Shown here: positions 44,901 through 54,223 of the stretch, in pieces
How positions within the stretch are numbered: the stretch's first letter is position 1
Layout: each line of letters starts with the position of its first letter
DNA from: Cryptomeria japonica
Taxonomy: Eukaryota > Streptophyta > Pinopsida > Cupressales > Cupressaceae
DNA length: 64,000 nt
Assembly: GCF_030272615.1 (NCBI RefSeq)
Contig: NC_081411.1
Location: 825,338,397-825,402,396, forward strand
Direction of reading: 5' to 3'
Notes under the pieces: generated by a model
Databases searched by the model: none
What the model saw: the letters and a program-made list of their open reading frames with translations, nothing else
What the model was told of the DNA's origin: nothing
Position numbers and translations under genes: made by a program

Positions 44901-46830
44901 TTATGTTGATTATGTTTTAGCCAAATCCATTCTCCGCATAGATCATATTAAGATCCTTCATCAAATCTTTGAAAGGATTCATAAATATCACATGCGCTTG
45001 AATCCCCAAAAATGTGTTTTTGGTGTGGATAGTGGAAAACTCTTAGGATTCATAGTTTCGCATTGTGGGATTGAGGTGGATACTAAGAAAATAGATCCTG
45101 TTGTCAACATGCCACTTCCTAGAAATGTGTCTCAACTCAAAAGCTTACAAGGAAAGATTCAAGCTATTCGTAGGTTTGTATCTCAACTTGTGGATCATAC
45201 TTTTCCTTTTACTCAACTTCTCAAAAAGAATATCACTTTTCAATGGAATGAAGATTGTCAGCAAGCATTTGAAGATTTAAAAGTGTATTTGGCTAATCCT
45301 CCTATCCTTCAACCTGCCAAACCTTCTAAACCCTTTCTTCTTTATACAGCTGCTTCCTCTCATGCTCTCACAGCATTATTGGCACAACATGATAAAGATG
45401 GTAAGGAGTGTCTGGTTTATTATATAAGTCGTACCTTACTCGATTATGAGACCCGATATTCTGCGATAGAAAGACAATGCTTGGCCTTGGTGTTTGCGAC
45501 TCAAAAATTGAGACATTATCTTTTAAATTCAGAAGTCCACGTCATGGTAAAGTTTGATCCGTTGAAGCATCTTTTCTCTAAAACTGATTTATCAGGATGC
45601 CTAGCTAAGTGGGTTATGATGTTAACTGAATTTGACCTTAAATTTGTTTCACAAAGAGCAATTAAAGGGCAAGCATTGACCGATCACCTAGTGGAGGCCC
45701 CTTCACCTTTCTCCTTCCCTAACCCTGAGTCTTTTCCTGATGACTTCATTCTTTGTAAAGAGAAAGATGAAACTTGGGAGTTATACTTTGATGGCTCTAA
45801 GTGTCGTACGGGATCGGGGGTAGGTGTTGTTCTGATTTCTCCTACAAAGAAGTCCATTCCCTTATCTTATCATCTCAATTTCCTATGTACCAATAACATT
45901 GCTGAGTATGAGGCTCTTATAGCAGGAATAAAGGCAGCCTTGGCTTTGAATGTAAAACACGTACATATTTTTGGAGATTCTCAACTGATTATAAGACAAG
46001 TAACAGGACTGTATCAAGAAAAACAAGACAAATTATCACAATATAAAGACCTTGCTATCTCTTTGTTACAAAAATTTGATTCTTACACCATGGAACCTAT
46101 TCCTCGAAAAGATAATCGACATGCGGACGCAATGGCATGTGTGGCTTCTCTGGTATCTTTAGAGGACCCTGTGGTTGATCTTAAATTTGTTATTCACAAC
46201 CTTATTTCTCCAGCTATTGTAGATGATTCTAGCTTGGTGACATGTTGTGACTTTATAGACTCAGATGAATGGTATTCGCATATCGTAAGATACTTGACCG
46301 ATGGTACCTTTCCTGATTCCGCCAATAGGAACACTAGGGCTAGAATTCGCAAGCTGTCTGCTAGATATATCATTCTTTCTAATGTTCTTTACCAAAGGGG
46401 TTATAACGGTCTTCTCCTTCATTGTCTTAACAAATCGGAAATCCCTATTGCTCTTGAAGAGGCGCATTCAGGTGCCTGTGGGGGGCATTTTGGAGGCAAA
46501 TCCTTGGATCAAAGGTTGCTTCGTATGGGATATTATTGGCAAACTATGCAGCAGGATTCTTTTTCATTTGTTATCAAATGTCATCAATGTCAACAACACA
46601 ATAATTTGATTCATGCTCCTGCCCAAGAACTTTGTTCTCATGTAGTTTCTTGGCCTTTCTCTGCATGGGGGCTAGATCTTATCGGTAAAATCTCTCCTCC
46701 TTCATCTCAAGGACATACTTTAATTATAACTGCAACAGATTACTTTACAAAATGGGTGGAAGCTTTTCCCCTTCACTCTACTACTGCTGAAGTGATTTGT
46801 CGATTTCTTCTAGAAAACATTATTTCTTGA
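41980..46830 (+). CDS. E Pol polyprotein: protease, RT, RNase H, second RNase H, integrase start
   Basis: An uninterrupted 1616-codon frame. About residues 1-300 are not a recognised Gag and include three VQG repeats (residues 146-190). Protease: LVDNGSSLN near residue 350. G-patch-like CYGRGFCILAKHGYNGNGYG near 607-626. RT: FMDGFSGYNQI near 911 and YVDYVLAKS near 976, where the usual YVDD has lost its second aspartate. RNase H near 1120-1200 (LLYTAASSHALTALLAQ). Second RNase H near 1268-1345 (YFDGSKCRTGSG, FGDSQLI). Integrase zinc finger near 1495-1540 and GLDLIGKI near 1563. A TGA at 46828-46830 interrupts integrase. The order RNase H then second RNase H then integrase is typical of the plant Tat lineage. 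Because of the RT lesion it is probably not active. Confidence 0.9.
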   Translation: MSDFYLQDLHIYDDVCNYADYEYSQDELDEALDEFLNPKEAKPSFYQKLINLVTMPFHCDEKDKLNDSSQGYIPINSSTKSSNMIVFNDPLYEEMSPFESKDKPFNRYDHALLDDALDDFVALSKSLNKNKTSKLVNMINLNEHNKPLFEVQGACPSPTFQVPKSPLLTVQGGYDSFLTLNKPIITVQGRKPISPYSYAKQLTRESYHAVAHTYHTRNNRQPNPPPVTLVSLPNPQPILPQAPRISQVLSKEYDLIEQLKATPAKISLWDLIQTSSSHHGMLQDALKDLNVPPPNTSSNIVSLVNSVMNPKAHIVFTQDELPTSEIQHQYGPLMIVVIINDTAIRRTLVDNGSSLNVCSINLLHKMNVDTSLIEPDSHPIRGFDNVAKISLGTITLPITVGPVTFPTPIHVMSGNLTYNLLLGRPWIHSMQAIPSTLHRQVKFIYNNKTYTLIGDTNFQACLQTSTSKGGSSKPSTSSDDSLNKIPINESSLSDDQNSLDESGAPEEDSSRLESTHKKDFDPEKVLAEDDWGSLDFNPTFVGEYKVPSRELKVEKKEEAKNQSTLPEPMSNNFLAASQTSSPHTSNSEGFDSLSYEKPPSLSEMADCYGRGFCILAKHGYNGNGYGAHEQGIKVPLENNLYDYAFGLGYNPCKRTKASKRPCISVNVISTSLPMRHPEYIDPSCACALDVFPTNDALAEFLGAYDTLPRYHHNRGFPYCLNTEAYFGKETDNDEIVKEFPQLKDTPQQSNLLISNTIDVKMDSGNEEKVIKIGKCLDEEEQKQYEDLLREFPEIFAWTYSDMPGIDPKIVTHNIVLILDAKPVKQKIQKMNPKVALLVKAEIEKLLEAGFIHPIDYSPWISNIVAMAKSDNKIRMCTNFQDLNKASLKDDFTLPNIDMIVDSTAGHALLSFMDGFSGYNQIFINPQDQFKTTFTTPWGTFCWVMMPFRLKNIGTTYQRAMTLIFHDYMHKILEDYVDYVLAKSILRIDHIKILHQIFERIHKYHMRLNPQKCVFGVDSGKLLGFIVSHCGIEVDTKKIDPVVNMPLPRNVSQLKSLQGKIQAIRRFVSQLVDHTFPFTQLLKKNITFQWNEDCQQAFEDLKVYLANPPILQPAKPSKPFLLYTAASSHALTALLAQHDKDGKECLVYYISRTLLDYETRYSAIERQCLALVFATQKLRHYLLNSEVHVMVKFDPLKHLFSKTDLSGCLAKWVMMLTEFDLKFVSQRAIKGQALTDHLVEAPSPFSFPNPESFPDDFILCKEKDETWELYFDGSKCRTGSGVGVVLISPTKKSIPLSYHLNFLCTNNIAEYEALIAGIKAALALNVKHVHIFGDSQLIIRQVTGLYQEKQDKLSQYKDLAISLLQKFDSYTMEPIPRKDNRHADAMACVASLVSLEDPVVDLKFVIHNLISPAIVDDSSLVTCCDFIDSDEWYSHIVRYLTDGTFPDSANRNTRARIRKLSARYIILSNVLYQRGYNGLLLHCLNKSEIPIALEEAHSGACGGHFGGKSLDQRLLRMGYYWQTMQQDSFSFVIKCHQCQQHNNLIHAPAQELCSHVVSWPFSAWGLDLIGKISPPSSQGHTLIITATDYFTKWVEAFPLHSTTAEVICRFLLENIIS

Positions 46831-47509
46831 TTTGGGATACCTTCCACTATAATCTCCGATAATGGGACAGAAGAAATTCCTCGAGAAGTATCATATCAAA
46901 CATTGATTTTCTACACCATACTATCCTCAATCAAATGGTCAAGCCGAATCATCCAATAAGATAATTGAACAAATTCTTCATAAAACCGTGAATAAGCATG
47001 GTAAAGATTGGAGTACTCAGCTAATCTATGCTCTTTGGGCCTACCGGACCAGTGTACGAATTGCTATAGGAACCACCCCTTATAATCTTGTTTATGGTGC
47101 TAATGCTATTATGCCTTTAGAATTAGAGATTCCATCACTTAGAGTTTCTCTCAAAGGTATAGTAGATGATGACGCTTATAGAGAACAAAGACTTCAGCAG
47201 CTTGAGATGCTTGATGAACAGCGTATAAATTCTCTTGAGCATATTCAAGCGTATCACAAAACTCTACAATGAAGCTATAATGATAAGGTTATTCAACATT
47301 CCTTCTCAGTGGGTGACTTAGTTCTCTATGAGAATCAGCGCAATGTGAATGCCTTACCTGAAGAAAAGGGAAAATTTAGTCCTAATTGGCTTGGACCGTA
47401 TATCGTTATTGAAGATTATGGATCAGGTGCTTATAAAATAGTGGGTGTAGATGGTACGCCCCTTAAAGAACCTATAAATGCTATGCACTTGCATAGATAC
47501 TATGCTTAA
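46831..47509 (+). pseudogene. E integrase, C-terminal part
   Basis: Continues after the stop: FGIPSTIISDNGTE carries the second aspartate, GQAESSNK (in a shifted frame near 46940) carries the glutamate, then DWSTQLIYALWAYRTS and the GPY-type end FSPNWLGPYIVIEDYGSGAYKI (47370-47440). The final stop is TAA 47507-47509. One or two frameshifts lie between 46860 and 46985 and a TGA at 47270-47272. Confidence 0.86.
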
Positions 47510-48094
47510 TTCCTCATTCCTTATCTTTTATTTCATGTATCTTCTTTGCACTTCTTCAAAATTGGATAATATGTTAGCATATCTGTGTTAGAGCAAATAG
47601 AATTAAATGATGTTTTGTTTAATCTATATTGCTTCATTCCTGACAAGCGTGTTTCTTTACTTTATGGTTTGTCTTGAATTCACTTATGTAAATTGTAAAA
47701 GATTTACATTTTCATTATGATGGCATATTATACAATGTCTTTATGTGTTAAGTAGAGTTGTATCATGTTACTTATATGATTCTTAGGCTTAACACATATT
47801 TTCTTCTCTATCATAAATGTAGTACTTCATTAAATATTTTATTTTTATTAAGTCACACATGTATCAATTGAATCATGGAGCATTGAGAAATCAATCACAT
47901 GGAAATTAAATTCAGAACATACATATACATCTACCAAATGTATTAACTTTAATCAAAATACACATTGTTTTAGGCATTAAAGATAGCACGTTTGAGACAA
48001 AGAAGCATGTATATATATATATATATATATGTGAATCAATATACAAAGGTAGGTCACTATACATCCAAAATGTGACCTACCCTACATCATAAGA
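47510..48094 (+). other. E spacer between integrase and antisense PMD gene
   Basis: AT-rich, without coding signal; contains an (AT)n microsatellite at about 48010-48031. Confidence 0.7.
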
Positions 48095-50650
48095 TCATCT
48101 CCTATCCCTAGGGCTGGTGGCTGGAGAGTGATGACTAGACGCTCCCTCCTGATCCAGCCATGCAGGTGGACCCATAGGTGTATAGCATGATATAGATTGT
48201 GAGTGACTCTGAGAGGAACTCCTACGATCCCTATCCATAAGGATCATGCGATACAAGGTAGCCTCGGCCTGAGCTGCTGCTAGATCATGTTGTTCCCGCT
48301 GAAGGTCCTCTGATAGAGCTCGCTCTCTCTCCCTCCATATCTCCACCTGTACTCGAAATGGGGAAAACAAGTCATCATGCCGACCCGCGTTCCCTTGAGG
48401 TCTATAGGCAACCTGTGAGGAGCTAGGGATCTATGCTATCATGGAAATATCTGTCACTGCTTGCTGGATCAGAGAATGCCACTCCTGCACATTAGCTGTA
48501 GCAGTAGAAAAGATTGTGTATTAGTACCATTTTATATCATCAAAACATTAATCAATCAATATAAACCTACTATACCTGGATCTCCCTCACACCAGTAGGG
48601 ATCGTGATATGGTAGCATCTGTGACTGGGAACTACTAGGCTCCCCATGCTCGAATGATCTGTGTGCGATGGGTACAGGTCTCCGTATCGCCTCGTGTTCC
48701 CCCTTTTGGGGTATAACGGGAGGATCTAAGGCTATGGTATCATCTCCTGAATGATGGGGAGCTGCATCTGACTCCTCCTCATCATCTCTATCCTCCTCCT
48801 CCTTGTCATCCTCATCCTCATCCGCATCCTCGTTCTCCTCATCATCATCTCTATCTATGTCATCTTCCTCTCCTTCCTCCTCCTTGGCTCTAGGCTGATC
48901 TCCTATGGGTGGATCAGGCCCTCCTGCCTCCTCATGACCCTCTCCCTCCTCTGGCTCCTCCGATCTGGATCCCTGATCCTCATCTTGGTCTCCATGTCTC
49001 CATGGACCTGGATGGCCTGTCGGGTGATCTGGTGGAAAGATAGGCCCCGGGTATGTCCTCATAAACCATGAGAGATACCTGCGCTATGCCCCCAGATCTG
49101 CAGCATAATCAGTGACCGCATCCTGGTCAAACCCCTCTATATCTGTGATCTCGATATCATCTATCGTAGGTCTTGCTACTGCTCTGGGTCTGGGAAGGAC
49201 TCGTGAGTGTCGAGTGTAGATGGGTACATCGGCTAGAACACACTGCTCTAGCCCAAACTACCTCCGTACTCGGTCAAAGTAGAATGGGACTATGATATGT
49301 GGATATCTTCCTCTCAGTAGGCGGTTCCTCTATAAGCATGCTAACTGTCTCTCCATCCCATCCCATCTGTGCATCCGCAGATATGGTCTCCATATAGTCA
49401 GCTCAGCTATCAATCTATCAAATGTCACTCTCCAATACAGTAGATCCCCAAATCTCCACTCGCTGGTAAGTGGATAATAAAATACCCTAGGTTGCTCGCT
49501 AGCCACACTCATCGGATAGCCGACAGGCCTGGTGCATGTAAAGTGCTCAAATATCCACACCTGCAGAAGTGTGCATGTCATCAAGCTGCAACCCTATCTG
49601 AAAACATACTCCTCGAGGTCGTGATAGAGATGTGCAAGCATACTCCGACCCCAGGCGTATACTCTCCTATGTCTCTCCATAGCCCTGATGCACCATCTGA
49701 GACCCCCATGCATGTGTGTACCTCACCCATTAGGGTAGACGGCTAGTGCAATGATGGCAATCATAAGACATCTCATGAGGGGCACCTCTCCTGTAGGATA
49801 CAAGAGCCAGCTGACCATGATGTGACCTCTCGTCTCACTCGGCATGACTCTCCCTATGCAGTATACCTGCTCCCTATGATGATCCTCTGCTGACCGATCG
49901 GTCGCATATGTCACGGTAGCTCCTCTGATTGGTAGGTGAAGTATGCGGTACACATCCTCAAGTGTCACTATCATCTCCCCTACTGGAAGCTGGAATGTGC
50001 ATGTGTTAGGATTCCATCGCTCCATGAGTGCCATCAGCATCACAAGATGAAATCGAATGGCCGGCATAAGAATCATATACCACAAACCTACAATAGATAA
50101 TGTGTCTCTCTCTTCCTGAGTCAGCTGGGGAATTTGATCTCGCAAACTATGAAGAATCTGCCCCGCCGTATGCTCTCTCATGTATGGGAGAACCTGCAAT
50201 GCAGAAAACATCAGTGTAATCAGTAATCAATCATCACAATCATCTATGCCAAAAGCAAAAACTATCGAACATCGAAAGCTCACCCTCGCCAAGTCCTGAT
50301 TAGGACCATGGTGCCCTGAGAGGTCCATGGTGCCTTGAGGGGACCATGGTGCCCTGAGAGGACCATGGCGCCCTTTAGGGACCATGGTGCCCCACAGGGA
50401 CCATGGCGCCCTGAAAGGACCATGGCGCCCCACAGGGACCATGGCACCCTGGAAGGACCATGGCACCCTAAAAGGACCATGGCGCCCTGAGTGGGACCCA
50501 GGGTCAGATTCCAGGGCCCACATTCGATCACAGAAAATCAGAGTCAACAGAAATGCAGAAAGTCAAAGTTCAGTCAACTCACCTCGTATAGTGGCTCGTC
50601 GTCGATCACGGCCTGTCGCATGATCTCAATCCTCGTGGGATGCTCCGATC
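48095..50650 (-). pseudogene. Antisense PMD gene in E, with introns
   Basis: Read on the minus strand. Exon 1 ends ...DDEPLYE at 50583 with donor GTGAGT; the intron is 50194-50582; the acceptor is TTTTCTGCATTGCAG. Exon 2 (50193-48576) encodes the plant mobile domain, with MALMERWNPNTCTFQLPVGE, MIVTLEDVYRILHLPIRG and RGHIMVSWLLYP. Later parts have YYPLTSEWRFGDLLYWRV, then an acidic Asp/Glu tail (48780-48950). A second intron, 48496-48575 (GTATAG...CTACAG), leads to the last exon, a charged helix ending SPATSPRDRR at 48095. In-frame stops near 49721, 49585, 49329, 49259 and 49080 are mostly TAG. PMD proteins have been linked to gene silencing and to plant transposons; here it is probably a captured or inherited accessory gene. 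Confidence 0.75.
50303..50491 (+). repeat. 18-bp minisatellite in the E PMD intron, 10 units
   Basis: Ten tandem copies of GGACCATGGCGCCCTGAR-like units. It lies wholly within the predicted intron 50194-50582. Confidence 0.92.
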
Positions 50651-51243
50651 ATCATGAAGGTATGATGATGGCTATGTGGGCTCTGCTACAATGAACAATA
50701 CTCAGAATCAACAAAGTGACAAATGCAATAGTCACTTTCAAGGTATATACTTTCATTTCTTTACCTTTACTTTCAAAACCCTAATTTTCCTCTATCACTT
50801 ATTTCATCATAACTTGAGTTTGGGAGATGTGATTTTCGAACCGTTTGTTGTGTAGGAATTGTATTTTCATTCCCTTACTCCCTTGATGTTCCAAAATGTG
50901 CTCTGATGAAGCCTTTGTAGTGAACATCTCTCATCAATAATCGTTCACATAATTTGTTGTAAGTAAACATGCTACCCCGTTTCACCTCCCTAATAAGCAA
51001 GCCGAAACAGGGGAGGCATATAGCTACTCACAAATTTCATCACTTTCTTAGTAAGTATTAGGTGATTTTGTGATCTAACATGTGTTTTGTAGGGTGCGGT
51101 TCCTAACTATGTACTGCAGATACCGCTGGGGGCTTCGTTCGATGAACTTATGGATATATCCTTTTTCAAATAATGTTTACTTTCCTGTACTTTAGCTTGC
51201 ATATGCATGTAGTACTCATATGATCGCTAAAGTGGGGGCTAAA
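50651..51243 (+). other. E region between the PMD gene and 3' LTR, with polypurine tract
   Basis: The minus-strand part upstream of PMD exon 1 would hold its promoter; no clear TATA was found. The polypurine tract is AAAGTGGGGGCTAAA (51229-51243) next to the LTR start TGTAG. Confidence 0.6.
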
Positions 51244-52921
51244 TGTAGCATCGTAAATTGTATGCACTTGCTAAAGCAGTACAATTTCACACCTAGTTTA
51301 GCACCCACCTTGGCGCAGTTTGCATTTTGCATTGCATTTCTCCTTTAGCACTTAATTAATCAAATTAATTAGGTCTAAGGTCCTATTTCATCATCCTCCA
51401 CATCATAAAGTTGGGCCCTTTCATTAAAGTGTACCCCTTTCATTTTATTCCTCCAATACGTCATTTAATCAAAAACCCTAATTAGGCCCTATTTTGAACT
51501 TGGGGGCTTGATTTCGGGGGTCAAAACATCTCGAAATCACCTGAAAATTTAGGATTCTCTCTAAAATCATCATATCTGACGGCCCTAAAAATTTGGTGAA
51601 AAGTTGTGGGGACCATGGCGCCCAAAGTGCACACGGTCCCGGACATTTTTCCTGAAATTTTAGGAGCGTGATCCAATCATAAAATAAAGCTTAACCCCAA
51701 GAAATTGGCGGGATATTCAATCTCTAGGTCGGCCAAAAGTTGGAATTAAGACCTAGGGTTTCATATATAAGACCTCTCTTTCTTCATTGGAAAGGATCTA
51801 AATTTTGTTTTCAGGAACCTTCTATGCAATGAAAGAGCAGATCTTTGAAGACTTCAACAACATTCAACATCCATCCATCAAGCATCCATCAATTTCATTC
51901 ATCCATTTAGGGCTTTGAAGGCATTGAAGAGCAATAAGGGATCACTGATTGAAGATTGGCTTGTACCCCCCCCTTGGGGTTGGGTATGATTTCATGTTGT
52001 TTTCATGTCTTTGCATAAGCTTCCTTACATCATTTGTATTCATGCTTTAGATCACTCTACATCTTGATTTGGAGCATCTACATTGTCATTTACAAGCAAT
52101 TAGGGTTTACTTTCTAGGTTGCTCTAGTTTGCTTACTTGCATTTTAGATCTTGCACACACACTACTTTTACAATACAACTTGGCTATTCGTGGAGGTGGA
52201 AATCACCAAAGTGGGGGTTTGACTAAGGCAAAACCCTATATAGCCAGCCAAACACCTTTTCATATATAAGTATAGATTTCGGGATTCAGATGACGCCGCA
52301 AGTTGCAGATCTGAAAGAAGCAGACGGAGACTAAACCATACACCAAGTTTCAGAGTAGAAGACCAGGACAGGGGCGTGGGGCGCCCTGGTCCTGCCAAGA
52401 TAGGGACGCTAGGCGCCCTGGTCCCTGGGACAGGGGCGCTGGGCGCCCTGGTCCCTGGGACAGGGGCACTGGGCACCCTGGTCCTCCTAACAGATAGCAA
52501 ATTTTAGCATTTCCGACAGTTTTCCGGGTTGCAAAGTGGCAGTTTTAGGTGTAGTTTCAGGAACAGAATTAGGACAGTGGTGCCCGCGCCCCCGTCCCGA
52601 ACATTTTCACTCAGATTTTGACTCTGGGTATGCATCTGCATTCTTGTCTTGTCCTTGTGTTTGCAGCTTTCCATTGTTTAAGTTCAATTCTGCAATCTTG
52701 TTATTAGTTCATACTTGCATTTTGGGGTTAGGAATTGAACTTGCATAATCTTACCTTTCAATTACAACAAAGGAATAGAAACCCTAATAGGTAGCCCGTG
52801 GCTCTCTCTTTCACCAAAAAGAAGTAGCCAATTGTGCGATACCTCTAGGCTCTTTCGTATTCCGCAATGTGTGTCAAAAGGTAGGATTAGGACATGTTGG
52901 CCTAGTCTCGCTTTTTCCACA
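51244..52921 (+). repeat. 3' LTR of E
   Basis: 1678 bp, TGTAGCATCG to CCACA. The 27-bp length difference from the 5' LTR is explained by one extra minisatellite unit of 30 bp and a 3-bp loss near the end (CTTTTTCCACA versus CTTTTTCCCCTACA). Confidence 0.92.
52368..52488 (+). repeat. Minisatellite in the E 3' LTR, 4 units
   Basis: Units begin at about 52368, 52400, 52430 and 52460, with core ACAGGGGCGCTGGGCGCCCTGGTCCCTGGG. Confidence 0.87.
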
Positions 52922-54180
52922 ATGTTGTGTCTGAGACCTTCCACCCAATACACATTGTCAGCACTGCTCTTTCCATTCAGAGAGATGGACCCTCTGCCTT
53001 TGACCATACATGGTGCATCATTACCAAAACGAACCACACCACCATCATACTCTTCCAGAGAAAGAAACTTACTCCAATCACCAGTCATATGTTGAGAACA
53101 GCCACTGTCAATAATCCACTCATTGGAATTATCAAAGTAGGAGACAAGAGCCTTCTTGTCTGACACATCTTCCTTGACTGATACAAACACAATATCCTCA
53201 TTTTCTTCATCTTCTAATTCCTCATTAGTGACACCTTCATCAACTGCTACAAAATAGTTTCTCTGGTTTCCTCCTTTGACCTTCTTGAACTTTTCTGATT
53301 TGTCCTTGCTATCACCATTAGGACAGTTTACAACAATGTGTCCTATCCGGTTACAAGAGAACCATTTCAAAGGAAGCTTACCTTTGTATTTACCGGTTCT
53401 CTTAGGAAGTCTCTTCGCAAGACGAGCTTCAAATTCCATCAGGATCTCCTCATCATCCATTTCTCTTCTCTGTCTTGGTTCGCCACTGGTACTAGCTTCT
53501 TTGCCTTTTCTAGAAGGTGTAACTTATGCTCTAAAGGCTGATTCAGTCTTCTAAACATTGCCATCAAAACCATTTATCTCATAGGCTATCAACTTTGCGA
53601 TGATGGAGTATAGGGACACCTTAGTCTTGTCTATTGACCTCAACTCCTGAATAGCAGCAACCCTTATTGCATAGACCGGTAATAAGGATCTCAAAACTTT
53701 GCTAACAATAGTGGAATCTTCCATTTTACCACCTACACTCTTGATATCTCGAACAATAGTTTTGATTCTTATTCCATATTGTTGAATGGTCTCTCCTTCA
53801 ACCATCTGCATGTCTTCAAACTTTCCTCTAAGGCTTTCTTCCTTAGCTTGTTTCACATGCTCATCACCGTCATAGATATTCTCAAGAATATCCCATACTT
53901 CTTTGGGATTTTCTTTATCCTAGACATCAATAAACTCAATGTCAGATAAACTACTAATTAGGGCTTCCATGACTTTCCCATTCTCCTAAATCTCTCTCTT
54001 TTGGTCATCGGTGAGAGTACCGGTAGGGATAACATAAACATTCTCAACATAGCTCCAATGTTGAGCACCCATGCTTCTGATGTATATCTTCATTTTGTCC
54101 TTCCATATTTAAAGTTATCTCTATTGAACTTTGGACCTTCCCTCTTCATCATTACAATAGGATCTTTCCCTCAAATGGTT
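52922..54180 (-). pseudogene. Copia D gag and protease start
   Basis: Gag middle part at 53551-53856 (FEDMQMVEGETIQQYGIRIK, VSKVLRSLLPVYAIRVAAI) and the C-terminal part with a zinc knuckle WFSCNRIGHIVVNC near 53330-53370, whose first cysteine has become tryptophan. Protease signature DSGCSQHMTGDWSKF near 53070-53115 and VEGLRHN at about 52925-52945, where E interrupts. Stops near 53547 and 53921 break it. The Gag start near 54150 is degraded. Confidence 0.82.
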
Positions 54181-54208
54181 AAGCTTACAACATAGAGGAC
54201 CTGGAGGA

Positions 54209-54222
54209 CGCTCTTATACCAA
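54209..54222 (-). other. Primer-binding site of D
   Basis: Minus strand TTGGTATAAGAGCG, one base inside the LTR; a single C-to-A change from the usual TTGGTATCAGAGC. Confidence 0.82.
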
Positions 54223-54223
54223 T

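Larger units (their letters stand above)
40136..52921 (+). mobile_element. Tat-like Gypsy element E with antisense PMD gene
   Basis: Two LTRs (40136-41786 and 51244-52921) enclose a primer-binding site, a long pol frame on the plus strand, an antisense PMD gene and a polypurine tract. It interrupts Copia D between the VEGLRHN motif (protease side) and the CLMAKFDD motif (pre-integrase side). No target duplication is visible (left flank GACAT, right flank ATGTT), and about 140 bp of D appear to be missing at the junction when compared with element H. No Gag domain is recognisable. Confidence 0.9.

Noticed and set aside
47510-48094. Possible host gene between E pol and PMD
   Set aside because: No open frame, AT-rich with a microsatellite; it is element spacer.
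50227-50547. Minus-strand frame of about 106 codons with HGPFRAPWS-type repeats
   Set aside because: It is a by-product of the 18-bp minisatellite (a multiple of three) and lies in the predicted PMD intron.
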